Origin: Candidatus Altimarinota bacterium
Lineage (GTDB): Bacteria > Patescibacteriota > Gracilibacteria > RBG-16-42-10 > JAQVLK01
DNA length: 64,000 nt
NCBI GenBank assembly: GCA_028704165.1
Contig: JAQVLK010000002.1
Location: forward strand, 1 to 64,000
Direction: 5' to 3'
This document shows positions 7,582 to 15,180 of this stretch, one piece after another. The notes below the pieces were generated by a model. That model was not told where the DNA came from, made no database searches, and was given only the letters and a program-made list of their open reading frames with translations. The number at the start of each line of letters is the position of its first letter. The stretch's first letter is position 1. A program made the translations under genes and the position numbers.

Positions 7582-9645
7582 TTACTTTTCTACATCAACT
7601 TTTTTGATATTCACACCCCAAAGGACCTCATTCTTGGCCCATTTGTGTTCTATGAAAACGCGTAAGAAATTGCGCGTTACCACGATCGCCGAGAACATAC
7701 TGATCAAGATGCCGATGGCGAGTGTCAGCGCAAAACCCTTGATAATACCGGTGCCAAAGACAAAGAGCACGGCACAGGTAATCAGGCTGGAAACATTGGA
7801 ATCCCGAATTGAACTCCAAGCTCTTTGGAACCCGGATTCGACTGCGGAGCGAAGTGTTTTTCCTAGTTTTAATTCTTCCTTTAATCTCTCAAAAATCAAT
7901 ACGTTGGCATCGACGGCCATACCAATCGACAGGATAAAACCGGCAATGCCGGCCAAGGTCAGAGTATAACCAGGTAGAAACTTGAAAGTAGCCATGACAA
8001 AGATGCTATAAATCACTAAAGCCACGGAGGCCATCAATCCCGGTAATCTATAATAAACCAGCATAAAGAGCACAACCACCAAAAATCCGATCAGGCCCGC
8101 GTTCACACTTTCCTTGAGAGAACCTTCTCCCAAGCTGGCACCAATATTGTACTGTCCGACGAGCTGAACCGGAGCAGGAATAGCACCGGTGTTGAGATTG
8201 CTAGCTAGTTCGTGCGCTTCTTTTTGATCGAGAGCTCCGGAGATAATCGCTTCACCATCAGTGATCACGCTACGTACGGTAGGTGCATAGGCCACAGGCT
8301 CTCCGTTAGCATCTTCACCGGCATCAATAATAGGCTCATCATCCAAGAAGATAGCGAGAGGTTTATTGAGGTTTTTCTCAGTAACCTGTTTAAAGAGTTC
8401 TACGCCCGCTTCGTTAAATTGAATCTTAACAATGAATTCATAACTTTGTTGATCAACAGAAGCTTGTGCGTTTTTGAAGTGTTCACCAGTGAGAGCTGTG
8501 GTCTGCCAGCCTCCCTCAGGGCTTAGTGATTTTTTCTTAAGAAATATTTTCCCAATGTTGGCTTTCTCAATAGTCTCAGTCTTACTGTCTCCACCACGTT
8601 TAGCTTCTACCTTAATAAGGTGATAACCAAACTCAGTCTCAATCGGACCAACGATCTCTCCCGGATTTGCTTCGAAGGCAGCTTTTTCAAATTGGGGAAC
8701 CATCTCATCACGTCCAAAATAGCCTAATTCACCACCCTCATCTTTATTAGAGGCATCATCAGAATATTCTTTGACCAAGCTAGCAAAGTCCTCGGACTGT
8801 GCTCTGGTCTTGAGCTCATTTGCCAATTCTTCAGCCTCTTGTTGGCTACGGGTGATATCTTCGGCGTAGTTTACATTACTTCCTTTATAGGAGACTAGGA
8901 GATGACTGGCTTGTACTTCTTCTGGAATATCCACTTCGACTTCTTCACTCTTTTTATCAATTAATTTTAGGATATTAAATCCTTCATCAATTTCCTGAAC
9001 CTTTCCATAGATGGTTCCTGGAGTTAAGTTCCATACTGCATCCACAATATCTTCACGGAAATAACTTTTCTCTTGCAAACCGCTTTCTCCACCACTTTCA
9101 ACGTATTTTCCTTCGGAATAAAGTTCAGCCAATTTACCCCAGTCGTCACCAGCGAGGGCTTTGTCGAGAACTTCTTGAGCTTTAGTCTTTTGAGTGACAT
9201 TGTAAGCCTTAATATCCTTTAGTTCAGCTTCGGTAAAACTTTCTTTTTGTTCACGGAAATCAAGTTGCACAGTTTTGCCGACTACCCGAATAGCCTCATC
9301 GATATCATGGATACCTGGCAGCTCGACCAGTACATAATTTTGGCCGCCAAATTGAGCACTCTGTACAACCGGCTCAGCTACTCCTAGACCGTTTACTCTA
9401 CGCTTGATCACAGTCAAAACTCCATCCACGATACCTGCTTGATCCTGTTCATCAATCTCACTCAGATCGATGCGGTAGCGTAGTTGGGTGCCTCCCTGCA
9501 GATCGAGACCGAGGTTGATGTTATGGCTGCGCATCCAACCATAAAATCCACCATTGTTACTTTCCAGCACTGGCAGATCAATCACAGCTAGGAAGATCGC
9601 AGCTGCCATGATCATAACAACCTTAAACCATGTTTTTCGAAACAT
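7582..9645 (-). CDS. secD: Protein translocase subunit SecD with embedded parvulin-type foldase domains
   Basis: SecDF component for late-stage protein export. From ATG 9645 the protein has 687 residues: TM1 (about 9-23), GLDLQGGTQLRYRID, the P1 base region, then an unusual insert, and a membrane domain (about 515-663) with GFILSIGMAVDANVLIFERLKEE. The insert holds one complete parvulin/PpiC domain (about 245-349: ASHLLV, SLVKEYSDDAS, GGELGYFGRDEMVPQFEKAA, FGYHLIKV) and a degenerate one before it (about 146-230) lacking the first strand. The insert is extracytoplasmic. The longer frame to 9771 adds 42 low-complexity residues upstream of a plausible promoter, so I reject that start. Confidence 0.93.
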   Translation of the reverse strand: MFRKTWFKVVMIMAAAIFLAVIDLPVLESNNGGFYGWMRSHNINLGLDLQGGTQLRYRIDLSEIDEQDQAGIVDGVLTVIKRRVNGLGVAEPVVQSAQFGGQNYVLVELPGIHDIDEAIRVVGKTVQLDFREQKESFTEAELKDIKAYNVTQKTKAQEVLDKALAGDDWGKLAELYSEGKYVESGGESGLQEKSYFREDIVDAVWNLTPGTIYGKVQEIDEGFNILKLIDKKSEEVEVDIPEEVQASHLLVSYKGSNVNYAEDITRSQQEAEELANELKTRAQSEDFASLVKEYSDDASNKDEGGELGYFGRDEMVPQFEKAAFEANPGEIVGPIETEFGYHLIKVEAKRGGDSKTETIEKANIGKIFLKKKSLSPEGGWQTTALTGEHFKNAQASVDQQSYEFIVKIQFNEAGVELFKQVTEKNLNKPLAIFLDDEPIIDAGEDANGEPVAYAPTVRSVITDGEAIISGALDQKEAHELASNLNTGAIPAPVQLVGQYNIGASLGEGSLKESVNAGLIGFLVVVLFMLVYYRLPGLMASVALVIYSIFVMATFKFLPGYTLTLAGIAGFILSIGMAVDANVLIFERLKEELKLGKTLRSAVESGFQRAWSSIRDSNVSSLITCAVLFVFGTGIIKGFALTLAIGILISMFSAIVVTRNFLRVFIEHKWAKNEVLWGVNIKKVDVEK

Positions 9646-9675
9646 AAAAAAGACGATTAAAATTAAACTGCGCCA

Positions 9676-9704
9676 AGAGTAGCACAAGAGCAGGGAAAGG
9701 GAAA
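9676..9704 (-). promoter_or_regulatory. Candidate secDF promoter
   Basis: On the minus strand TGCTACTCT (extended -10, hexamer 9681-9676) with a poor -35 TTTCCC 17 nt upstream. It lies between the rejected and accepted secD starts, which supports ATG 9645. Confidence 0.35.
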
Positions 9705-9726
9705 GAGAGAAAAAGAGGAACAAGGG

Positions 9727-9782
9727 AATTGTTATATTGTTACATGGATACATTGTTGAACAATCCAACAATTTAACAATGC
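9727..9782. repeat. ATTGTTATATTGTTACA-type inverted repeat
   Basis: AT-rich inverted repeat built from TTGTT/AACAA words between the divergent secD and ssb genes. Similar structures are at 3781-3830 and 41672-41738. Confidence 0.5.
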
Positions 9783-9859
9783 AGCAATTTTCCTAGCTAT
9801 TTAAACCATGATGGCCATTTTGCGGCCGCAAAGTGGGCCCTTTGTGGCTTGTATTACAT

Positions 9860-9892
9860 CTTAATCTTTCCTTAATCTTTGTTTGCTAGCGT
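9860..9892 (+). promoter_or_regulatory. ssb promoter with CTTAATC direct repeat
   Basis: CTTAATC at 9860-9866 and again at 9871-9877 (11-bp period), then exactly 9 nt (TTTGTTTGC) before the -10 TAGCGT at 9887-9892, with TGC extension. No normal -35 exists; the repeats occupy its place, as in PhoB-type activated promoters. Three other promoters in the window have the same layout. Confidence 0.65.
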
Positions 9893-9893
9893 G

Positions 9894-9932
9894 AAACTCC
9901 TCATCATTAACCCATAAAAACATGAGGAGTTT
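9894..9932 (+). promoter_or_regulatory. Leader hairpin that pairs the ssb start codon
   Basis: AAACTCCTCAT (9894-9904) is perfectly complementary to ATGAGGAGTTT (9922-9932), which begins with the ssb ATG. The 11-bp stem with a 17-nt loop would hide the initiation codon in the mRNA and could allow translational feedback by SSB. Confidence 0.55.
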
Positions 9933-10311
9933 GAACAAAGTGATGCTGATCGGGCATCTGGCGGCAGATCCGGAACTGCGCCAAACCAAAAATGAAAATC
10001 CGGTCGCTACATTTTCTCTGGCTACCAACCGTGACTGGATCACGGGCAGCGGAGATGCCAAGAAGGCTACGGATTTTCATCGTATCGTGGTCTGGGGCAA
10101 GCCGGCCGAGACGGTCAGTAAGTACTGCGTGAAAGGCATGGCAGTCTACGTCGAAGGCCGCCTAACCAACCGCAGTTACGAAGGTAAGGACGGTAGTAAG
10201 AAATTCATTACCGAGGTCGTCTGCAGCTCCTTCAACATGCTCTCCTACAAGAAAAGCGCTGAGGGTGTCGAGCAGCTTGAAGTTAAGGACATTGAGGAAA
10301 GCGGAAAGTAA
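9922..10311 (+). CDS. ssb: Single-stranded DNA-binding protein
   Basis: Coats single-stranded DNA in replication, recombination and repair. 129 residues forming one OB fold: NKVMLIGHLAADPELRQT, TFSLATNRDW, DFHRIVVWGKPAETVSKYCVKGMAVYVEGRL, then a short tail ending KDIEESGK. It lacks the acidic DDDIPF-type C-terminal peptide of typical SSBs, so partner recruitment may differ. Monocistronic: its own activated-type promoter lies upstream and a strong hairpin follows. The start codon lies in a predicted RNA stem. Confidence 0.94.
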   Translation: MRSLNKVMLIGHLAADPELRQTKNENPVATFSLATNRDWITGSGDAKKATDFHRIVVWGKPAETVSKYCVKGMAVYVEGRLTNRSYEGKDGSKKFITEVVCSSFNMLSYKKSAEGVEQLEVKDIEESGK

Positions 10312-10327
10312 GTTTACTAGCATTGCA

Positions 10328-10365
10328 AAGAAGCAGTTTAAGACCAAGCGCTTAGACTGCTTCTT
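10328..10365 (+). terminator. Terminator after ssb
   Basis: A 15-bp stem (arms start AAGAAGCAGT and end ACTGCTTCTT, one G-U pair) around an 8-nt loop, 17 nt after the ssb stop. It also lies just beyond the end of the convergent lipoprotein gene and may serve both. Confidence 0.7.
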
Positions 10366-10377
10366 GTGATTTGCCAA

Positions 10378-10926
10378 TTATTTTTCCCATTCTATATAAT
10401 TTTGTAAGAAGACAGGCACAAGGTATTTTGAATGCTGGGCTTTGATACAAACACATAAAACAATCTGGAATTCCCAGTTATTTTCAATCTTTGTCAGTGC
10501 TTCACGAATCTTTTCCCAGCTATACACATATTCTCCATTCAGATCAACTTTGTCTTCTGGAGGCCAATACCGGATATCATGTTCTTGCCACTTCGAATCA
10601 TCGATGGTATTTACCAGCTTTAGAGTTGCTATGTCGCTACCATACACAGGGTGTAACTCTGCTCCGCTAAGTTTAATTTTGAGACCCTGTCCAACATGCA
10701 AATCTACAGGAGGCAGGGTTTGGCATTTCCCTGTGTTAGCAAAAGGAATTTCGATCTCAACAAAGGTGGGTAATTTCTCGGAACCTTCGATCTGCGGAGA
10801 ACTATCTGTGAAGGCTGGGATGTTCTTTAGATGCAAGGTGTTGCAGCCGGAACATAAAAGCATAATTGCTGCCAGAGCTGTGCGTTGTAGGTTCTGGGAG
10901 AGTGTTCCGTCAGGGTTACGAAGCAT
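10378..10926 (-). CDS. Predicted lipoprotein of unknown function
   Basis: 182 residues. The N-terminus is hydrophilic for about 15 residues, then a short hydrophobic stretch ends in the lipobox LLCSGC, so Cys28 is the likely lipidated residue. The mature part contains six further cysteines or paired polar/beta segments but no recognised domain. It is convergent with ssb, and no gene is close upstream. Start at 10926 chosen as the only ATG that includes the signal sequence. Confidence 0.7.
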   Translation of the reverse strand: MLRNPDGTLSQNLQRTALAAIMLLCSGCNTLHLKNIPAFTDSSPQIEGSEKLPTFVEIEIPFANTGKCQTLPPVDLHVGQGLKIKLSGAELHPVYGSDIATLKLVNTIDDSKWQEHDIRYWPPEDKVDLNGEYVYSWEKIREALTKIENNWEFQIVLCVCIKAQHSKYLVPVFLQNYIEWEK

Positions 10927-11000
10927 AGATAAAATTTAAACAGGAATTCATCCTAGCATAGACTTCCTATTATGGCGAAAATTTTCTTACAGGCTTTGAA

Positions 11001-12350
11001 TTAGGAACGTATTAGTTTCAGAATTTTTGCTACCTGCTCTTTGCCCAATTTTCCATTCTGGGCTTCTAGGTTCAGTCTCAGTAAAGGTTCCGTATTTGAA
11101 GCACGTACATTGAAGCGAAAATCAGGGTAGCTGATTGTTAAGCCATCAAGATCGTCTTTTTCCCCATCAGCGAAAGTTTCTTCGAGTAGTTTTATTTTTC
11201 CTACTTTATCTTCCACCGTAGAATTAATCTCGCCGGACAGGTAGTATTTTTTAAAATCTTTCACCAAGGAGGAAAGCTTCTTGCCCTCAACTGAAACAAG
11301 TTCCATCACGATCAAGGCCGCGATCAGAGCACTGTCGGCATAGAAATTGTCACGGAAGTAATAATGTCCGGAAGATTCGCCTCCGAAGATTGAATTGGTC
11401 TCGCGCATTTTGGCCTTGATATAAGAATGGCCAACTCTGGTGCGGACCGGTGTTCCGCCCAATTCCAAGATTGTTTCCGGCACCACGCTGCCACAATTTA
11501 AGTTGTAGATCACACTTTCTCCCGGATGCTTCGTTAGCAAACTCTTGGCGATCATGGCGGTCATCTCAGTGCCATCTACGATTTCACCTTTTTCTGTTAC
11601 CAAGAAAACGCGATCAGCATCACCATCAAAAGCTAGTCCGAGATCGGCTTTTTCGCTTAGCACTCTAGCTTTCAGATCTTGCAAATTTTCATCCTTAGAA
11701 GGATCGGCGTGATGGTTGGGGAAGCTGCCATCGAGCTCGAAGTACATGGGGACTAGTTCGCCAGGAAGGCGCTGGAAGGCTTCCGGTAGCACCTTGCCAG
11801 CCATACCATTTCCGGCATCCGCGACCACTTTCAGACTTTTTAATTTGGAAATATCAATAAAACTCATAGCATGTTCGATCCAAGCTTGCATGACATCTTT
11901 TTGTTCAAGTCCTCCTTTTTCCGAGACAAGGGGGCATGCCCCCTTGTTCCTAGAGTTTTTCTCAATCTTGTCTCGTATTTCGAATAGTCCGGTCTCGCTG
12001 CTGATCGGAATAGCCTGCTCACGACAAAATTTGAAACCGTTGTACTCGGGAGGATTGTGTGAGGCGGTGATCATCACTCCTCCACCGTATCCGTATTTAC
12101 CAACTGCAAAGTACACCATGTCGCTACTAACTTGCCCGAGGTCAATCACCTTGACTCCCATGTCTCTTATTCCCTCAGCTAAACCTTGGAAAAGTTCATC
12201 TCCGGAAAGTCGCATATCCCGGCCGATAGCGATCTCTGAGACTTGTAAAAAATCCGCCAGCGCTCGGCCAGTTTCGTAAGCAAGCTCTTTGTTAATGGTG
12301 TCGGGATAGACACCACGGACGTCGTAGGCTTTGAAGGCAGAAAGGTTCAT
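11001..12350 (-). CDS. manB: Phosphomannomutase/phosphoglucomutase
   Basis: Interconverts mannose-6-P and mannose-1-P (and the glucose equivalents) through a phosphoserine. 449 residues of the alpha-D-phosphohexomutase family: active-site TASHNPPEYNGFK with Ser97, metal loop DGDADR (Asp242, 244, 246), sugar-binding GGESSGHYYF, and the phosphate loop RASNTEPLLRL. It forms a GDP-mannose route with the pgi/pmi and manC genes just upstream. Residues about 134-144 (RNKGACPLVSE) are encoded by a palindromic repeat inserted in frame. GTG/ATG choice is clear: ATG 12350. Confidence 0.93.
   Translation of the reverse strand: MNLSAFKAYDVRGVYPDTINKELAYETGRALADFLQVSEIAIGRDMRLSGDELFQGLAEGIRDMGVKVIDLGQVSSDMVYFAVGKYGYGGGVMITASHNPPEYNGFKFCREQAIPISSETGLFEIRDKIEKNSRNKGACPLVSEKGGLEQKDVMQAWIEHAMSFIDISKLKSLKVVADAGNGMAGKVLPEAFQRLPGELVPMYFELDGSFPNHHADPSKDENLQDLKARVLSEKADLGLAFDGDADRVFLVTEKGEIVDGTEMTAMIAKSLLTKHPGESVIYNLNCGSVVPETILELGGTPVRTRVGHSYIKAKMRETNSIFGGESSGHYYFRDNFYADSALIAALIVMELVSVEGKKLSSLVKDFKKYYLSGEINSTVEDKVGKIKLLEETFADGEKDDLDGLTISYPDFRFNVRASNTEPLLRLNLEAQNGKLGKEQVAKILKLIRS
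11926..11947. repeat. Palindrome inserted in frame in manB
   Basis: Perfect 22-bp palindrome, arms ACAAGGGGGCA / TGCCCCCTTGT, same family as 3072-3093 and 53587-53608. It encodes residues about 135-142 of ManB (KGACPL region), between the substrate loop and the next domain segment. Confidence 0.8.
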
Positions 12351-12379
12351 AATAAAAACAGGGTGAAGGGTTTAGGGTT

Positions 12380-12426
12380 GAGACGCCCGCCTGACCGGAC
12401 GGGCAGGCATTGCAATGCGTCTTTAC
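12380..12426. repeat. Nested palindromes: GC-rich element inside a GAGACGC element
   Basis: GAGACGC at 12380-12386 and ATTGCAATGCGTCTTTAC at 12409-12426 are the two parts of the repeat found intact at 13472-13496. Between them sits a GCCCGCCTG...CAGGC-type palindrome (about 12385-12408). The arrangement implies one element inserted into another. Confidence 0.6.
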
Positions 12427-12437
12427 TTGAGATATTT

Positions 12438-13445
12438 TTAGTCTTTCATGAGCTCTTTAAAGTTCTCGACCATCTCAACCGGGCTCGGATCTATCCCGTA
12501 AGCCAGTGCCAGGTAGTAGGCAATCCAGTCGCCGAGTAGTAGTGTTGAGAAAATTTTTGTAAGTAGATCCTCGCCCTGCATATCGATTGTCACTACCGAG
12601 CTGCCTTTGTCTTTCAGGAGATTTGAAAAAATCTGCATGCGCTTCTTGTTACGTTCGTGATCAGCGGGATCGCGGTAGATCAAGAAAAAAGGTTTCATGA
12701 CGAGAGTGGAAAAGCCTACCATCTCGTTGTGATTGAGTTCTGGGAAGACGTTCCAAAAGGCCTGTGTTTTGCTGTGCTCGTTGAACTTGATCTTGCAAAT
12801 ACGTGCGACCGGCCAGTACTTATCCGAGGTGTAGACAATAGGCACCTTGTCTTTGATTTGCAAAGCCAATTCTTCAGCGCGTTCTTGATAATCAATAGCT
12901 TCCAATTTCTGAGCCAAAGAATTAAGAGCAGCCGTCTTTCCTTTAACTAATCCTGCATTCTCCAACACTTGTAAAATGGCCGCAAAGAAATATCCGGTCG
13001 CACAACGTGGCTGGAGACCGCTGGGGAGTTTAATAAAAGGCAAGGATTTTTCTGTCGCAATCTCTGCCAGTTTTCCACCCGCGCTAATTATTACGACTTG
13101 CCCACCGGCCTGTAAACTTTTCTCTAGGGCTTCCGTGACCTCTTCCGTGTTACCGGAATAAGAACAAGCGAAGACTAAAGTCTCAGCATCAACTTTGTGA
13201 TGAAGGTCGTAGTCACGATTGATCTTGATTTCAAAATCCGGCGCAAGATAAAGATTGACGATATCTCCGGGAAGCGAACTACCTCCCATACCGAGTAAAA
13301 CAGCATGTTTTACCTTAGCAGCAGGCCTTGCTTGTCCTGAGTGTAATCGAAGGGTGCCTGCAGTTAATTTCAATCCTTCCATAAACTGTTGCGGGAAGTC
13401 TAAGAGGACTTGTTTGAGATTGGCTTGGTCTAGGGATTCGTCCAT
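12438..13445 (-). CDS. Bifunctional phosphoglucose/phosphomannose isomerase
   Basis: Interconverts fructose-6-P with glucose-6-P and mannose-6-P, feeding ManB and then ManC for GDP-mannose. 335 residues with SIS-domain motifs: LLGMGGSSLPGD, the sugar-phosphate loop ACSYSGNTEEV, GLQPRCATGYF, and the late HNEMVGFS and active-site region near WIAYYLA. It lies 48 nt beyond the manC stop and 87 nt before manB, all on the minus strand. Residues about 29-42 (GTLRLHSGQARPA) are encoded by a palindromic repeat at 13321-13361, lengthening a loop before the first SIS domain. Confidence 0.88.
   Translation of the reverse strand: MDESLDQANLKQVLLDFPQQFMEGLKLTAGTLRLHSGQARPAAKVKHAVLLGMGGSSLPGDIVNLYLAPDFEIKINRDYDLHHKVDAETLVFACSYSGNTEEVTEALEKSLQAGGQVVIISAGGKLAEIATEKSLPFIKLPSGLQPRCATGYFFAAILQVLENAGLVKGKTAALNSLAQKLEAIDYQERAEELALQIKDKVPIVYTSDKYWPVARICKIKFNEHSKTQAFWNVFPELNHNEMVGFSTLVMKPFFLIYRDPADHERNKKRMQIFSNLLKDKGSSVVTIDMQGEDLLTKIFSTLLLGDWIAYYLALAYGIDPSPVEMVENFKELMKD
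13321..13361. repeat. GCAGGCCTTGC...GTGCCTGC element in frame in pgi/pmi
   Basis: Arms GCAGGC and GCCTGC enclose CTTGCTTGTCCTGA and AAGG. A copy with a different centre is at 50203-50249, and partial copies are at 53469-53517 and 27660-27693. Here it adds LRLHSGQAR-type residues to the protein. Confidence 0.7.
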
Positions 13446-13471
13446 GGGATGAGAGTGATTAGTGGATAGTG

Positions 13472-13496
13472 GAGACGCATTGCAATGCGTCTTTAC
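13472..13496. repeat. GAGACGCATTGC-palindrome overlapping the manC stop
   Basis: Perfect 20-bp core palindrome AGACGCATTG / CAATGCGTCT plus TTAC. The minus-strand stop of manC (13493-13495) is formed by bases of this element. Confidence 0.75.
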
Positions 13497-14566
13497 AGAT
13501 ATTTATTAGGAACTTTGGCTAATAGTTTCTTGACCTCGTGCACACGATCTTTGCGGGCTACGAGGATCGCGTCCGGAGTTTCTATCAGCACGATATTTTC
13601 CACTCCGAGCACTGCTACAAGTTTCTTGTCGGAAAGGATAAGGTTGTTTTTGGAATCAAGTGTCAGGACATTTTTTGAAACTGCATTTCCAGCCTGATCT
13701 TTTTCTTTCAAGTCATGCACAGCCGCCCAATTGCCGATATCGTTCCATTTCAAATCGTTTACTGGAATGACTCCGATCTTTTTTACTTTTTCCATGATGC
13801 CAAAGTCGACGGAAGTTTTCTGGAGTGCAGGATAAATCTTTGCTAAATTTTTTCTGTAATCGGTTTTACCGAGAGACTGTTTAATTTTCAGCAAACCTTG
13901 GTAAATTTGAGGAAGATTTTGACGGTAAAGTTCCAACATATGCCCGACCCGCCAGAGGAAGATACCGCTATTCCAATAATAGTTATCATTCCTAATATAC
14001 TTCTTCGCCTTTTTAATATCAGGTTTTTCAACGAAGCGCTTGACACTGAACAAGGGAGATAGCTCAATTGTTCCCAAGACTTCTCCGCTACTCTCAATAT
14101 ACCCATAACCTGTTTCAGGATAAGTCGGTTTGATGCCAAGGGTCAGGATGTAGTCAGGGTTTTGCTTGATATATCTTGCTCCCTTTTGGATCAAGTTCTT
14201 GAACTTCTCGATGTTTTGAATGACGTGATCTGCCGGTAACATCACCATCACTTCTTTTGGACTTCCAATCCTGTAAGCAATTTCTAAACAGTTCAATCCA
14301 ACCGCTGCAGCATTATCACGCTTCGCTGGTTCCAATACGAAATTCTGGGCCGGGACTTGAGGTAGTTGTTTCTTAATCTCTTTCAAAAACCTCTGGTTGG
14401 TGGCAATCACAATATCTTTGGCTGTTACAATCTTGCGTGCCCTGGCGTAAGTTTGTTGCAGTAAAGATTTATTCCCAACCAGTTTTTGAAACTGCTTCGG
14501 AAATTTCTCCCGACTGGCGGGCCAGAGTCTAGTGCCACCGCCACCTGCCATAATTACGATCTTCAT
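13493..14566 (-). CDS. manC: Mannose-1-phosphate guanylyltransferase
   Basis: Forms GDP-mannose from mannose-1-P and GTP. 357 residues from ATG 14566; a GTG two codons earlier is possible. Nucleotidyltransferase signature MAGGGGTRLWPASREKFPKQF at the N-terminus, MLPADHVI, GYGYIESSG, VKRFVEKPD with the catalytic Lys region, and WNSGIFLWR. The C-terminal isomerase domain of bifunctional ManC is absent, consistent with the separate pgi/pmi gene that follows. The protein ends NKYL, at a stop contributed by a palindromic repeat. Confidence 0.92.
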   Translation of the reverse strand: MKIVIMAGGGGTRLWPASREKFPKQFQKLVGNKSLLQQTYARARKIVTAKDIVIATNQRFLKEIKKQLPQVPAQNFVLEPAKRDNAAAVGLNCLEIAYRIGSPKEVMVMLPADHVIQNIEKFKNLIQKGARYIKQNPDYILTLGIKPTYPETGYGYIESSGEVLGTIELSPLFSVKRFVEKPDIKKAKKYIRNDNYYWNSGIFLWRVGHMLELYRQNLPQIYQGLLKIKQSLGKTDYRKNLAKIYPALQKTSVDFGIMEKVKKIGVIPVNDLKWNDIGNWAAVHDLKEKDQAGNAVSKNVLTLDSKNNLILSDKKLVAVLGVENIVLIETPDAILVARKDRVHEVKKLLAKVPNKYL

Positions 14567-14679
14567 GTGCACAAATTAAGCCTACTTAGCTTAACTGAAA
14601 GCCACTGGAAACACAATCGTTGTTTACCCAAAAACAACGCTAACTTACAGAGAGCTTTGTAAATATAAGTTAGTCAGCA

Positions 14680-15093
14680 TTAAGCTGCTTTTTCGGAAGG
14701 GTTGCGCAAATATGCAAATAATTGCTGCAATTTCTCTTTGATAACAGGGTTTTCTTCACGGTCGATATAGCTTCTAAATCTTAAGATAATCTTTGTATTT
14801 GATCTTCCCTGGGAATCATTTGGGAATTCATAACCAGCCTCTTTTAGATATTTTTGGAAATCTATTGGACTCATATTATTAATTTGTGCCTCAAGCTCTC
14901 TATATTCCTCCGTCTCTTGGCCAAGCTCCTTGATTCTTAACAAGGGATTCTTGGACATAATGGGTTTTTCAGGCTCTTGTTTTTGGTCTCCTTCCAGATT
15001 TGTTCCAGACTGTTTCCTCCCAAAAAGACTTCTTAGCCTTTCTACGGTACTATTCCTAGGACCTTCTTGTGATAATTCATCTATTCCTTTCAT
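14680..15093 (-). CDS. Hypothetical protein, charged
   Basis: 137 residues, hydrophilic, beginning MKGIDELSQEGPRNST. The middle is Lys/Glu/Gln-rich and probably disordered; the last 70 residues look helical (PLLRIKELGQETEEYRELEAQ, then EKLQQLFAYLRNPSEKAA). No family recognised. Base composition matches its neighbours. It follows a small frame-disrupted gene on the same strand. Confidence 0.6.
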   Translation of the reverse strand: MKGIDELSQEGPRNSTVERLRSLFGRKQSGTNLEGDQKQEPEKPIMSKNPLLRIKELGQETEEYRELEAQINNMSPIDFQKYLKEAGYEFPNDSQGRSNTKIILRFRSYIDREENPVIKEKLQQLFAYLRNPSEKAA

Positions 15094-15180
15094 AAATTTT
15101 TATTTAATAATAAAGATCTACCATAAAAGTCGTATTCACTTCATTATAGCATATTTAAGCTGTAATTAAAAGAACTAGCT

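Noticed and set aside
9646-9771. N-terminal extension of SecD by 42 residues
   Set aside because: Low-complexity Ser/Leu/Phe run upstream of MFRKTWFK; a -10-like TGCTACTCT lies inside it, and SecD proteins start right before TM1.
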